A stretch of DNA of 18,139 nt from an uncultured Veillonella sp. (GCF_934190855.1 NZ_CAKPTN010000017.1:1-18139), one strand, 5' to 3'. Positions 6,629 to 15,837 are shown, counted from the first letter of the stretch. A program made the numbers and translations. Notes: a model not told the origin generated them from the letters alone.

Positions 6629-7495
6629 ATGACAAATCGAATGAAAGCTATTTTAGGTGCATCTGCCACGATTGCTGTATGGGCTACGGCATTTCCGTTT
6701 GGTAAACTTGCATTACAATCGGTAGATGCATTGACACTCTCTGTAGCAAGAGTTGTAGGCGGTGCTATACTTATGCTGATTATTGGTGTGTTCAAAGGGT
6801 TACATATCCCTACATCTTGGCGTGAGTGGGGCATATATATTTTATTAGGTGCTACAGGGAACTTTGTTTATCAAGTCGTTTTTAATGAAGGCCTTCGCAC
6901 AATTCCTGCAGCTACGTCGAGTATTATAATGGCTTTGACGCCCCTAACGACTGCACTCTTAGCGTTAGTTGTTTATAAAGATAGAATTCGCCCCATCGGA
7001 TGGATCTTTACCATAACTGCATTTATAGGTGTAGCTATTATTATTCTTTGGAATTCTACCCTTACAATTCCTATGGGTGCATTGTGGACTTTATTAGGCA
7101 TGATATTATTTGCAATTTATAACATCCTTAATCGTGGCCTTAGTCTGAAAGGGTATAACTCTATTACTATAGCCATGTGGTCCATGTTTACCGGTGCTAT
7201 CATGGCATTACCATTTGCAGATCATGCTATTGATATGATTGTACAGGCACCTCTTAGTGCACAACTTGCCATGGTATATCTAGCGTTCTTTTCTAGTGCA
7301 CTAGGATTTGTATTCTGGAGCTATGCTTTTGAACATGCAGAAAAGGTGTCTGATGTAACGAATTTTATGTATATCTCGCCAATTGTAGCGGCTATAGTAG
7401 CAGCATTCTTATTAGGGGAATATCCTAATATGGGACTCTATATTGGGGCGCCAATTATACTAGGATCGTTGTTCTTATTTAATCGATATAGATAA
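6629..7495 (+). CDS. EamA/DMT-superfamily transporter (RhaT/YdcZ-like permease)
   Basis: This is an inner-membrane permease of the drug/metabolite transporter superfamily, about 288 residues and ten predicted membrane segments in two EamA repeats (roughly residues 5-130 and 145-285). Typical signs are AVWATAFPFGKLAL in the first helix, GATGNFVYQVVFNEGL and ATSSIIMALTPLTTALLA in repeat one, and FFSSALGFVFWSYAFEHAE followed by SPIVAAIVAAFLLGE in repeat two. I chose the ATG at 6629 (MTNRMKAIL) because AAAGGTGG at 6615-6622 lies six bases before it; 6623 and 6641 are alternatives. Family members export amino acids, nucleobases or other metabolites; the substrate cannot be read from the sequence. 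It is followed by its own terminator, so it appears monocistronic. Confidence 0.85.
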   Translation: MTNRMKAILGASATIAVWATAFPFGKLALQSVDALTLSVARVVGGAILMLIIGVFKGLHIPTSWREWGIYILLGATGNFVYQVVFNEGLRTIPAATSSIIMALTPLTTALLALVVYKDRIRPIGWIFTITAFIGVAIIILWNSTLTIPMGALWTLLGMILFAIYNILNRGLSLKGYNSITIAMWSMFTGAIMALPFADHAIDMIVQAPLSAQLAMVYLAFFSSALGFVFWSYAFEHAEKVSDVTNFMYISPIVAAIVAAFLLGEYPNMGLYIGAPIILGSLFLFNRYR

Positions 7496-7509
7496 GTTAA
7501 TAATAAAAG

Positions 7510-7542
7510 AACCTCAACGGTTTAAATCGTTGAGGTTTTTTA
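7510..7542 (+). terminator. Intrinsic terminator after the DMT permease
   Basis: AACCTCAACG (7510-7519) and CGTTGAGGTT (7528-7537) form a perfect 10-bp stem with an 8-base loop. A run of six T ends at 7541. It is placed 14 bases after the permease stop codon. Confidence 0.9.
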
Positions 7543-7546
7543 TTGT

Positions 7547-7575
7547 TTGACAGTCTTTATAAATTGTAGTAATCT
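7547..7575 (+). promoter_or_regulatory. Putative promoter of the metNIQ operon
   Basis: A perfect -35 TTGACA (7547-7552) is followed after 17 bases by TAATCT (7570-7575), a weak -10. It starts immediately downstream of the permease terminator, leaving a leader of about 75-80 bases before metN. That leader has a small TTAAAG/CTTTAA stem but no recognisable SAM riboswitch or T-box. Confidence 0.45.
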
Positions 7576-7658
7576 AAATACATAATTAAAACATACCTTA
7601 AAGATATGCTTTAAACAAAAATTAATTCCTACTTAATTATTGGGAAAGAGGCGGTACA

Positions 7659-8681
7659 GTGATTGCTATACGAAATGTAACGAAAGAGTTTGACGTTAAT
7701 AAGCAAAAGGTTACTGCATTATCTGATGTAAACTTTACCATAGAAAAAGGTGATATATTTGGCATTATTGGCTTTAGTGGCGCAGGTAAATCTACACTGC
7801 TTCGCATGATTAATGCCTTAGAGGTACCTACCTCTGGTCATGTTGAAATAGATGGTGTGAATATCAATGGCTTAAGTTTTAACGAGCTTAGAAAGGTGCG
7901 TAAGCGCATTGGCATGGTATTTCAACAGTTTAATTTATTGAATGCTAAATCTGTGTATGATAATGTGGCAATTCCATTAATTCTAAATAAAGTTCCTAAA
8001 TCAGAGGTTGATAATAAGGTTAAAACCTTGTTAGACTTTGTTGATTTAGGGGATAAAGCAAATGCCTATCCTGGAGAATTATCAGGTGGTCAAAAGCAAC
8101 GTGTTGGTATTGCCCGTGCGTTGGCTACAGATCCATCAATTTTACTTTGCGATGAAGCGACAAGTGCTCTTGATCCAGATACGACAGAGTCTATTCTTCA
8201 GCTATTAGACCGTGTTAATCGTGAGTTAGGGGTAACAGTAGTTATCGTAACTCATGAGATTGATGTGATTCAGAAAATCTGTAATCGTGTTGCAGTAATG
8301 GAACATGGGAAACTCATAGAGACTGGTTCTGTGCTTGAGGTATTTAGTAAACCTAAACATGAAACAACAAAACGATTTGTTAGGACCGTTATTCCTGATG
8401 AAATTCCATCAACAGTGAAACATACCTTGGCTTGTGATAAAAGGCCATATACAATTCTTAAGATGCATTTCTTAGGAAATAATACGACTGATAATGTGCT
8501 ATATCATATTAATAAAACCTTTGATTTAGAAACAAGTGTATTATTTGCTACCGTAACAGAGCTAGAGCATACAGTACTTGGTATTTTTATTGTTCAGTTT
8601 ATTGGCGACAATCTTGAGGTAGGCAAGGTAAAAGAGTATCTTGTAACACAAGGTATTGAATGGCAGGAGGTGACATTATAA
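7659..8681 (+). CDS. metN: Methionine ABC importer ATP-binding protein
   Basis: This is the cytoplasmic ATPase of the MetNIQ importer for L-/D-methionine, 340 residues. The nucleotide-binding domain has Walker A GFSGAGKST (38-46), the Q-loop near 89-90, the ABC signature LSGGQ (141-145), Walker B ILLCDEATSALD (Asp165, catalytic Glu166) and switch His199. The C-terminal ~75 residues (about 262-337) fit the NIL regulatory domain, which in the E. coli transporter binds methionine and shuts transport down when the cell is replete. The start is a GTG at 7659, with AAGAGG about seven bases before it. The stop overlaps the metI start by one base (TAATG), pointing to coupled translation. Confidence 0.95.
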   Translation: MIAIRNVTKEFDVNKQKVTALSDVNFTIEKGDIFGIIGFSGAGKSTLLRMINALEVPTSGHVEIDGVNINGLSFNELRKVRKRIGMVFQQFNLLNAKSVYDNVAIPLILNKVPKSEVDNKVKTLLDFVDLGDKANAYPGELSGGQKQRVGIARALATDPSILLCDEATSALDPDTTESILQLLDRVNRELGVTVVIVTHEIDVIQKICNRVAVMEHGKLIETGSVLEVFSKPKHETTKRFVRTVIPDEIPSTVKHTLACDKRPYTILKMHFLGNNTTDNVLYHINKTFDLETSVLFATVTELEHTVLGIFIVQFIGDNLEVGKVKEYLVTQGIEWQEVTL

Positions 8682-9352
8682 TGGACTTCTTTATGCAAGA
8701 ACTTGGTGTGCCAGGTTCGCAGTTATTACTAGCTGCAGAACAGACATTATACATGGTGTTCCTATCTCTATTCATCGGCACCATACTAGGGCTGATTATC
8801 GCAGTTACACTAGTGGTAACAAATCCTAATGGTATTGTTAAAAACAGCATTGTTTACACCATTACAAATACAATTGTTAATATTGTGCGTTCCGTCCCAT
8901 TTATCATCTTGATGGTGTTTATCTTACCGTTGACTAAGATGATTGTTGGTACTCGTGTGGGTACAACGGCGGCTATCGTACCGCTTGTTATATTCATTGC
9001 GCCGTATCTGGCTCGACTCTTTGAAAACTCTATTTTAGAGGTTAATAAAGGCATTATCGAGGCTGCGCAATCGATGGGCGCCTCTCATTTTGAAGTGATT
9101 TGGCACTTCCTTTTACCTGAAGCAAAGGGTTCACTTATTTTATCTATTACGACTGGTACCATCGGTCTTATCGGTGCTACGGCTATGGCTGGTGCCATTG
9201 GTGCAGGTGGTGTAGGCGATTTGGCTCTCACCTATGGTTATGAGCGGTTGAACTTCCCATTGATGTTATTTACCGTTGTTATTTTAATTATTTTTGTTCA
9301 AATTATTCAAACAATAGGTAACTACTTTGCACGTCGTGCGCGTCGTTCCTAA
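8681..9352 (+). CDS. metI: Methionine ABC importer permease
   Basis: This is the inner-membrane permease of MetNIQ, 223 residues with about five membrane helices. The cytoplasmic coupling loop that docks on MetN shows the EAA motif IEAAQSMGAS...LLPEA (about 127-148). The conserved AGAIGAGGVGDLALTYGY follows near 170-187. The ATG at 8681 overlaps the metN stop and is preceded by AGGAGGTG (8665-8672) at good spacing; an in-frame ATG at 8660 lies upstream of that site and is less likely. The gene sits between metN and metQ in the standard order. Confidence 0.95.
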   Translation: MDFFMQELGVPGSQLLLAAEQTLYMVFLSLFIGTILGLIIAVTLVVTNPNGIVKNSIVYTITNTIVNIVRSVPFIILMVFILPLTKMIVGTRVGTTAAIVPLVIFIAPYLARLFENSILEVNKGIIEAAQSMGASHFEVIWHFLLPEAKGSLILSITTGTIGLIGATAMAGAIGAGGVGDLALTYGYERLNFPLMLFTVVILIIFVQIIQTIGNYFARRARRS

Positions 9353-9406
9353 TTTGATGAAATAGATTTTAGTTATATTGATTGTAAAAGTATAGGAGAA
9401 TGTACT

Positions 9407-10231
9407 ATGAAATTTAAAAAACTTCTTGCCCTTGGTGCGGCATTAGTATTTAGCGTAGCTTTTATCGCAGGCTGCGGTTCCAATAATAGCGATAATGGTG
9501 CTAAAAAGGAATTATCCTATAGTAAATCTCAGGGCCCTTACTCTGAACTATTTGAAAAAGGTGTAAAACCAATTTTGGAAAAACAAGGCTATATCTTTAA
9601 AGGTGTAGATATGTCTGATTTGGTACAAGCAGACCAAGTGTTGAGCGATGGTGAAGTAGATTTTAACGTTGAACAACATACAGCATACATGAAAAACTTT
9701 AATGAAAAACAAAAAGGGCATCTTGTAGCGTTAACTCCAATTCCAACTGTACCAGCAGGTATCTTTAGTGGTTCTAAAACATCTTTAGACCAAGTGGCAG
9801 ATGGTGATACTATTGCAGTACCAAATGATGCATCTAACATGGCTCGTGCCTATGCGTTATTGCAAAAAATCGGTTGGATTAAACTTGATCCAAATAAAGA
9901 CTTAGCAACAGTAACACAAGCAGATATCATTGAAAATCCTAAACATCTCAAATTTACAGAAATGAAATCCCTTACAATTCCTTCTGTACGCACTGATTTT
10001 GATTACATTGTTATTACTGGTGCCATCATCTATAATGCAAAAATTGATCCAAAATCAGCGTTGGCTAACGAAGATGTATTGCCACAATGGTTATTACAAG
10101 TAGTAGTTAACGAGAAAAATAAAGATGCACAATGGGCAAAAGACCTTGTAGCAGCTTACCACTCTCAAGAATTTAAAGACTACATGGAGAAAAATAATAA
10201 TGGTCTATGGTTTGTACCAAAAGGTGAATAG
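9407..10231 (+). CDS. metQ: Methionine-binding lipoprotein (NlpA family)
   Basis: This is the substrate-binding component of MetNIQ, 274 residues. A lipoprotein signal peptide (KK near the start, a hydrophobic stretch, then IAGC) puts the lipid-modified cysteine at Cys23, anchoring it on the periplasmic side of a membrane. A Ser/Asn-rich linker follows, then the NlpA fold, with YMKNFNEKQKGHLVAL, PNDASNMARAYALLQ and DFDYIVITGAIIYNAK as family landmarks. It lies 54 bases after metI with AGGAG at 9394-9398, and no promoter or terminator is evident between them. Homologues bind D- or L-methionine, some also other short peptides or amino acids. Here the complete metNIQ context supports methionine. 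Confidence 0.93.
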   Translation: MKFKKLLALGAALVFSVAFIAGCGSNNSDNGAKKELSYSKSQGPYSELFEKGVKPILEKQGYIFKGVDMSDLVQADQVLSDGEVDFNVEQHTAYMKNFNEKQKGHLVALTPIPTVPAGIFSGSKTSLDQVADGDTIAVPNDASNMARAYALLQKIGWIKLDPNKDLATVTQADIIENPKHLKFTEMKSLTIPSVRTDFDYIVITGAIIYNAKIDPKSALANEDVLPQWLLQVVVNEKNKDAQWAKDLVAAYHSQEFKDYMEKNNNGLWFVPKGE

Positions 10232-10246
10232 AATATAGATAATGTG

Positions 10247-10275
10247 CTATATAGGCACGAATAACTATATAGGCA
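10247..10275 (+). repeat. Short direct repeat CTATATAGGCA
   Basis: CTATATAGGCA occurs at 10247-10257 and again at 10265-10275, 18 bases apart, between metQ and its terminator. No role is known. Confidence 0.4.
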
Positions 10276-10281
10276 TAAATA

Positions 10282-10323
10282 AAAGGAACTCCTAATAAGT
10301 TTTTACTTATTAGGGGTTCCTTT
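10282..10323. terminator. Strong hairpin terminator between metQ and the ABC exporter
   Basis: AAAGGAACTCCTAATAAG (10282-10299) pairs along 18 bp with CTTATTAGGGGTTCCTTT (10306-10323), with one G-T pair and a 6-base loop. T-rich ends on both strands suggest it serves metQ from the left and the converging exporter operon from the right. Confidence 0.85.
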
Positions 10324-10391
10324 GTGTATATGGCATACTATGAGGATATTATTGACTGATACAAATAGGGTATTATCTTTTGTAGATTACC

Positions 10392-12149
10392 TTAGACGCT
10401 CATGCCTGCAGCATAGTTTTCATAGAGTTCTTTATAGTGACCACCGCGTTCAATCAGTTTGTGATGCGTCCCTTGTTCCACAATGGTGCCGTTTTCTACT
10501 ACGAGTAGGAAGTCAGCATTTTTGATTGTAGACAAGCGATGGGCGATTACGATGCTTGTACGACCTTTGAGGAGGGTATTCATCGCTTTTTGAACCTCCA
10601 CCTCGGTTCGAGTGTCGACGTTAGCCGTTGCTTCGTCAAGGATAAGAATACTAGGGTCCGCTAAGAATGCGCGAGCGATAGTAATCAATTGGCGTTGACC
10701 TTGGGATAGATCATCACCACCTTGTTTGAGAACTGTATCATAGCCATCTGGTAAGGTACGGATAAAGTGATCTGCCATAGCTAGCCTTGCAACATATTCA
10801 ATTTCTTCTCGTGTTGCATTTGGTTTACCGTAGCCGATGTTATCCGCAATGGTGCCTGTGAAAATCCAAGCATCTTGTAATACCATGCCTACCGTATTAT
10901 GTAAGCTTTCACGAGATATGTCACGAATGTCGACACCATCAATGGTAATACGGCCTTTCATAATATCATAAAAGCGCATGATAAGGTTTACCAAGGTTGA
11001 TTTACCAGCTCCCGTAGGGCCTACAATGGCCACCATGGAGCCGCCAGGAATATGGATGTTGATATCCTTCATAAACACATTGGATGGGGTATAGCCAAAA
11101 TCAACATGTTCAAAATCGATAGTGCCTGTATGTGTTGTTGTATCGCCTAATGCTTTGGTGCCCTTATCAATTTCAGCTGGTGTATCTATAACCTCATAAA
11201 TACGGCCTAAAGCGGCAGCCGTTTCTTGGAATTTTGTCATAATGTAGGAACTGCGAGAGAGTGGATCTGAAACTTGTCCTACATAGAGGAAGAAGGCTTG
11301 GATATCGCCGATAGAAATAGAGCCTCGTAATACCATGAGGCCCCCTTGAATAGCAACGAGGCAATAGGTGAATTGATTTAGAAACTTTACAAGAGGTTCA
11401 ACGAGTTGACTCGTAAACGCAGCGCTTCTCATACTTTTAAATAGATTCTCGTTCAGTATCTGTACTTGATTTGTCGTAGTATCTTCAAGGCCAAAGGTTT
11501 GGATAATCGGTTTTCCTACTACAATTTCCTCTATGCCACTGTTGAAAGCACCTAATGCGCTTTGGTTTTTGAGATAAACCCGACGAGCCCGTTTAGATAA
11601 CCATGTTAAACATAGGATACCAATACATATAATGGCGATGATAGAGATGCCTAGCATCGGGCTTATCCAAATCATCATAGCCGTGGCACCTATAATACCG
11701 ATAATGGCAGATACAAGGCCCGGTACGCCTTCACCTATAGTTTCAGCAACGGCATCTAAGTCAGAGGTGAGTCGGCTTAGTAAATCGCCTCGCTGGTGAT
11801 CGTGAAAGTACTCTATAGGCAATGAGTATAGGTGGGTGCTCATGCGTGTGCGTAAAGCTAATACTGTTTTAGAACCAATAGAGGACATCATATACTCACC
11901 AAAGTAAGTAAATAGTGCATGTCCACTATAGAGTGCGATGAGCCAGAGAATAATCGTATCTACAGAGGCAATAATCGTATTAATATCTTGATCTGTTTTT
12001 AAACCGCTAACCATAGCATCTACAATTTTACCTAGTAAGACTGGAGCAGAGACCTCAAATGTAGCCGCTGTAATGAGAGCTAAGATGAGGAGCGCTAGCC
12101 ATCCCCATTGGCTTTTAGATTCCATCAGGAAACGACGTAATGGGCTCAT
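10392..12149 (-). CDS. Heterodimeric ABC exporter, subunit with canonical catalytic residues (YheH/BmrD/TM288-like)
   Basis: This is a half-transporter of 585 residues: an N-terminal type-IV exporter membrane domain of six helices (about 15-310) and a C-terminal ATPase domain. Walker A GPTGAGKST is at 377-385, the signature is the variant LSQGQ (481-485), Walker B ILILDE has Glu506, and the switch histidine is His537 in IAHRLS. LSQGQ paired with an intact Walker B Glu is typical of the catalytically competent partner in heterodimeric exporters such as BmrCD and TM287/288. The ATG overlaps the upstream gene stop (ATGA) with AGGAGGTG before it, so the two are translationally coupled. Likely substrates are drugs or lipophilic compounds, but this is not decidable from sequence. 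Confidence 0.9.
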   Translation of the reverse strand: MSPLRRFLMESKSQWGWLALLILALITAATFEVSAPVLLGKIVDAMVSGLKTDQDINTIIASVDTIILWLIALYSGHALFTYFGEYMMSSIGSKTVLALRTRMSTHLYSLPIEYFHDHQRGDLLSRLTSDLDAVAETIGEGVPGLVSAIIGIIGATAMMIWISPMLGISIIAIICIGILCLTWLSKRARRVYLKNQSALGAFNSGIEEIVVGKPIIQTFGLEDTTTNQVQILNENLFKSMRSAAFTSQLVEPLVKFLNQFTYCLVAIQGGLMVLRGSISIGDIQAFFLYVGQVSDPLSRSSYIMTKFQETAAALGRIYEVIDTPAEIDKGTKALGDTTTHTGTIDFEHVDFGYTPSNVFMKDINIHIPGGSMVAIVGPTGAGKSTLVNLIMRFYDIMKGRITIDGVDIRDISRESLHNTVGMVLQDAWIFTGTIADNIGYGKPNATREEIEYVARLAMADHFIRTLPDGYDTVLKQGGDDLSQGQRQLITIARAFLADPSILILDEATANVDTRTEVEVQKAMNTLLKGRTSIVIAHRLSTIKNADFLLVVENGTIVEQGTHHKLIERGGHYKELYENYAAGMSV

Positions 12150-13957
12150 GCTGTCACCTCCTGAGATGCTAAAATCTGTTGATATACCGTAGAGGTAGTT
12201 GCCAGTTCATCATGTGTGCCATATCCTGCAACTTGACCACGGTTGATGATTAAAATATGGTCTGCTTTTTTAGCAGCACTTACCTTTTGCTCTACGGAAA
12301 TGAGGGCAGGGCGGTTATCCTTTTGCAACTCCTCGTGTAATGCTGTACGAACTGCACGCTCTGTAGTGCCGTCGAGAGCGGAGAAGCTATCATCAAATAT
12401 GAATAAATCTGGTTTGCGCACAAGAGCTCTCGCCATGGCTAGGCGTTGGCGCTGGCCTCCCGATAGATTAGTGCCACCTTGAGCAACCATATATTGGTAC
12501 CCACCTTCAAGGCGACTTATAAATTCGTCTGCTCTTGAGAGGCGACATGCATTTTCTACATCTTGAGTGGTAATTTCTTGATTTGGTGCTGCACCATATC
12601 GCACATTCATCTCTACAGTGCCAGTGAATAAGTAAGCTCGTTGTGGCACATAGCCGATGCGGGCGCGTAAGTCATCTACATTCCATTCATAGATGGACTT
12701 TCCCTCAAATAAAATGTCTCCTGACTCGATAGAGAAGAGGCTAGGGATGAGGTTGGTGATTGTACTTTTACCAGATCCAATATCACCCATTATGGCTAAG
12801 GTTTCGCCGTGATGTACCACAAAAGAGATATTCTCTAGCGCAGGAGACTCCGCATTATCGTAACGGAACGTAACACTGCGGAACTCCAAAAGAGGTGTAT
12901 CATCGTTTGCCGTTGCCGCAACGTTTTGGCTCTCTTTTTGATTAGTAGAATACTTTGTAGAGTGAGAATTTAAATTTGTAATGTTGCTATTATATGGTTC
13001 AGGGAAGGTATCGGTGTTTTCGTGTTCTAACAACTCACGAATACGAGAATAACATACAATAGCTTCAGGGATGTCGATGATGACGAATATGGCCATGAGC
13101 ATACTCAATAGGATGAGGTTCGCATACTCGATAACGGCCATGATATCACCTACCTGCAGGGATCCCATGCTGACGTTGTAGCCACCGAGCCAGAGAATGG
13201 CAACGGTGCTCATATTAAATAGAATGAGTATAGTCGGTAAACCGATGGCAAAGGTTTGACGTAATTTTTTGTTGAGCTGTGCGGACTCTGTAAAAATAGC
13301 AATTTCTTTTTTGTTTTCATAGGTTCTTCTGTTGAAAGCTCTAATCACTGGCATACCTACGATGTGATCCCGAACCATATCGGTGATATCGTCTAGCTTT
13401 AATTGTATAGCCTTGATAAGTGGTAAGGCCCGGCTTTCAATAAAGATAATAGTAAGTATCATACAAGCCATTACGGCGAGGATGACGAGCCCTAGTTGCC
13501 AACTTTTGTAGAAGGTAAGACCGAGGCCAACACATATCATAATCGGCATAGGGAGAATCATATTTAATCCTTCTCCTAGGACCGACTGAATTTTTTCTAC
13601 GTCCCGGCTTGTGCGCATCAATATGGTGCCAGTACCAAAGTGCGTAAAGTCTCGGAGTGAAAAATATTGTAATGCTTTCACTAGATCATCACGCAATACC
13701 TTGCCTACAGATGCTGAAATATGAGCACTCATAGCAACGCCTAGGATAGCGGATAGTACTGTTAGTAATGCCACAACAAGCATGTTCATGCTAGAGTTGC
13801 CAATCATCTCTAGATCGCCTTTGAGAACGCCGTCATTAATGATTGATGCCGTCAATGTTGGTATATATAATGTGCCCGCTACCGTGAGTAACGAAAGAAA
13901 CGATACTATAACAGCAGGCAACCATAAAGGTTTTATATAATATATAAATGGTTTCAT
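12146..13957 (-). CDS. Heterodimeric ABC exporter, subunit with degenerate ATPase site (YheI/BmrC/TM287-like)
   Basis: This is the first gene of the exporter pair, 603 residues. Six membrane helices lie in about 12-310 and the ATPase domain in about 356-600. Walker A GDIGSGKST (391-399) and signature LSGGQ (498-502) are intact. The Walker B catalytic Glu is replaced by Asp523 in LFIFDDSFSALD, and the switch histidine by Gln557 in ISVEQKVS. These two changes mark the non-hydrolysing site of asymmetric exporters, while its intact LSGGQ completes the active site of the partner. An unusually long polar linker rich in Asn, Ser and Thr (about 318-352) separates the two domains. AAGAGG lies six bases before the ATG. 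TATAAT on the minus strand at 14008-14003 may be the -10, with a poor -35. Confidence 0.9.
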   Translation of the reverse strand: MKPFIYYIKPLWLPAVIVSFLSLLTVAGTLYIPTLTASIINDGVLKGDLEMIGNSSMNMLVVALLTVLSAILGVAMSAHISASVGKVLRDDLVKALQYFSLRDFTHFGTGTILMRTSRDVEKIQSVLGEGLNMILPMPIMICVGLGLTFYKSWQLGLVILAVMACMILTIIFIESRALPLIKAIQLKLDDITDMVRDHIVGMPVIRAFNRRTYENKKEIAIFTESAQLNKKLRQTFAIGLPTILILFNMSTVAILWLGGYNVSMGSLQVGDIMAVIEYANLILLSMLMAIFVIIDIPEAIVCYSRIRELLEHENTDTFPEPYNSNITNLNSHSTKYSTNQKESQNVAATANDDTPLLEFRSVTFRYDNAESPALENISFVVHHGETLAIMGDIGSGKSTITNLIPSLFSIESGDILFEGKSIYEWNVDDLRARIGYVPQRAYLFTGTVEMNVRYGAAPNQEITTQDVENACRLSRADEFISRLEGGYQYMVAQGGTNLSGGQRQRLAMARALVRKPDLFIFDDSFSALDGTTERAVRTALHEELQKDNRPALISVEQKVSAAKKADHILIINRGQVAGYGTHDELATTSTVYQQILASQEVTA

Positions 13958-14124
13958 TGGAAGCCTCTTACTCTTAATAAATTAATAAATTTCGATATTT
14001 ATATTATATTGTATAAAATTTAAATTATCTAGTGTGTTTAGTATTATGACTAAAGATATTACTAAAAGTTTATTATCAATTAATAAGTATTATGATTGAG
14101 TTTATATCATCTTATAAAAAATTC

Positions 14125-14133
14125 TGATATACT
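14125..14133 (+). promoter_or_regulatory. Extended -10 promoter for the anion transporter
   Basis: TGATATACT places TG one base ahead of the hexamer TATACT (14128-14133). The -35 position is weak, as expected for extended -10 promoters. The start would be near 14140, with a leader of about 55 bases. The intergenic region 13958-14196 is very AT-rich and otherwise shows no gene. Confidence 0.45.
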
Positions 14134-14196
14134 ATATAAGCATTTTTTTGCATTTATTTTTTATATTTTGTTTTGAAGTAGTAAGGAGAGTTTCTA

Positions 14197-15663
14197 ATGA
14201 AGTTGAATTGGAAATTATTCGCACCGCTTGTTGTAGCTATTCTTGTATGGCTCATCGGTGCTCCTGAAGGCCTTAGCGCAAATTCTTGGATTTACGTAAG
14301 TATTTTCGCTGGCCTCGTGGTAGGTTTGATTTTAGAACCAATGCCACCAGCTTTTATCGGTATCATTGCAGTTACCGTATCTATGTTGTTTAAAGTAGGT
14401 CCTGCCCCTGTTGTAGATAAAGCAACGGGTGTAGCAAAGGCGATTACTGATGCACAAGCTATCAGTTGGGGACTCAGTGGTTTCTCTAACGCCATCGTTT
14501 GGTTGATCTTTGCAGCCTTCATGATTGGTATTGGCTATGAAAACTCTGGTCTTGGCCGTCGTATTGCCTTGTTCTTGGTAGCAAAGCTTGGTAAGTCCTC
14601 TTTAGGTCTTGGTTATGCCATTGCTATTACTGACCTTGTGTTGGCTCCGTTTATTCCAAGTAATGCGGCTCGCTCTGGTGGTACGATTTACCCAATCGTA
14701 TCTAGTATTTGTCCAATGTTCGATTCTTATCCAGATAAGAACCCTCGTAAAATTGGTTCCTATTTGAACTGGGTAGCATTGGCAACTACATGTGTATCTA
14801 GCTCTATTTTCTTGACTGGTGCAGCGCCAAACCCATTAGCCCTTGAATTGTCTGCTAAATCTGGTATCATAGCTGCTAACTGGGGCACATGGTTCCTAGC
14901 ATTCTTGCCAGTAGGTCTCATCTTGTTTATCATCACACCACTATTGACCTATGTATTCTGCAAACCAGAGGTGAAAGGTTCCCCTGAAATTGCAGCATGG
15001 GCAAAGGATGAGTACAAGAAGTTAGGCTCTATGACACGTAGTGAAATCTTCATGGCCTTGATTTCTGTGTTGGCTCTTGTATTGTGGATTGGTGCTTCGA
15101 CATTTAAAGTAAACCCAACTACAACAGCTTTAATTGTTATTATCTTGATGATTTTTACTAAGATTATGACATGGCAAGACTTCCTTGCTAACAAACCAGC
15201 ATGGAACGTTTTGACTTGGTTCGCTACACTTGTACCTATGGCTTCTGGTCTTAAAAACGTAGGTTTCTTGGAATGGCTTGCTAAATCTGCAGGTGGTTCT
15301 TTAGTATCTTTAGATCCAACAATGGCCATTCTTGGTTTATTGTTAGCATTCTGCTTGCTTCGTTACTTCTTTGCTTCTGGCACTGCTTATGTAACAGCTA
15401 TGGTAGGCTTGTTTGCTACTCTAATTCTTCAAATTCCTGGTGTTGATCCAGCTCAAGTTATGTTAATTCTATTAGTACCAATGGGTATTATGGGTATCCT
15501 TACACCATATGGTACAGGTCACAGTCCAATCTGGTTTGCTAGTGGCTACAACAAAGGTCCTGAATTCTGGAAATTAGGGGCTATCTTTGGTATTATTTAC
15601 CTCGCAGTATTCATTGTGGTAGGTATTCCATGGATTCAGTTCGTAATGCCACTTTTAGGATAG
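14197..15663 (+). CDS. DASS-family (CitT-like) di-/tricarboxylate transporter
   Basis: This 488-residue inner-membrane protein of the divalent anion:sodium symporter family (SLC13-like) resembles the CitT/TtdT/plastid 2-oxoglutarate-malate translocator branch, which usually exchange one carboxylate for another (citrate, tartrate, succinate, malate, 2-oxoglutarate). The first substrate-binding hairpin is [17 protein letters not shown] (151-167). The usual SNT is SNA here (155-157). The second hairpin is SGTAYVTAM (394-402), followed by [19 protein letters not shown] (433-451). About 11-12 membrane segments are evident. AAGGAG at 14183-14188 supports the ATG. It is monocistronic, with its own promoter and terminator. 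For an anaerobe living on organic acids, malate, fumarate, succinate or tartrate exchange is plausible, but the substrate is inference. Confidence 0.88.
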   Translation: MKLNWKLFAPLVVAILVWLIGAPEGLSANSWIYVSIFAGLVVGLILEPMPPAFIGIIAVTVSMLFKVGPAPVVDKATGVAKAITDAQAISWGLSGFSNAIVWLIFAAFMIGIGYENSGLGRRIALFLVAKLGKSSLGLGYAIAITDLVLAPFIPSNAARSGGTIYPIVSSICPMFDSYPDKNPRKIGSYLNWVALATTCVSSSIFLTGAAPNPLALELSAKSGIIAANWGTWFLAFLPVGLILFIITPLLTYVFCKPEVKGSPEIAAWAKDEYKKLGSMTRSEIFMALISVLALVLWIGASTFKVNPTTTALIVIILMIFTKIMTWQDFLANKPAWNVLTWFATLVPMASGLKNVGFLEWLAKSAGGSLVSLDPTMAILGLLLAFCLLRYFFASGTAYVTAMVGLFATLILQIPGVDPAQVMLILLVPMGIMGILTPYGTGHSPIWFASGYNKGPEFWKLGAIFGIIYLAVFIVVGIPWIQFVMPLLG

Positions 15664-15670
15664 GCTTTCC

Positions 15671-15736
15671 GCCGCCATATGTCTCTCTGCGCTCCATTCT
15701 GACGCAAGTCGCTAGACAGACATATGGCGGCTTTTT
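15671..15736 (+). terminator. Intrinsic terminator with a large loop
   Basis: GCCGCCATATGTCT (15671-15684) pairs perfectly with AGACATATGGCGGC (15718-15731), followed by TTTTT. The 33-base loop is unusually large and contains a small TGCG/CGCA pairing. Confidence 0.85.
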
Positions 15737-15743
15737 CTATCAT

Positions 15744-15833
15744 AAAATGGCAAAACTCACTTCAGGAAAAGCAAGTTGAGCTTACAGAACACTTCGAGGG
15801 GCTTCCTTTATATTCGAAAATGGCATAAATCAC
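15744..15833 (+). repeat. Pair of 17-base direct repeats ahead of the PACE gene
   Basis: AAAATGGCAAAACTCAC (15744-15760) and AAAATGGCATAAATCAC (15817-15833) match at 15 of 17 positions and lie 73 bases apart. The second overlaps the -35 region of the promoter at 15838-15846, so a regulator-binding role is possible. Confidence 0.4.
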
Positions 15834-15837
15834 TATG

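Noticed and set aside
7640..7660. T-box-like GAGGCGGTACAG before metN
   Set aside because: It lacks the T-box core and antiterminator structure, and the leader is too short. The stretch is just the ribosome binding site region.
8660..8680. Earlier ATG for metI inside metN
   Set aside because: It lies upstream of the AGGAGGTG site. The ATG at 8681 has correct spacing and a typical one-base TAATG coupling.
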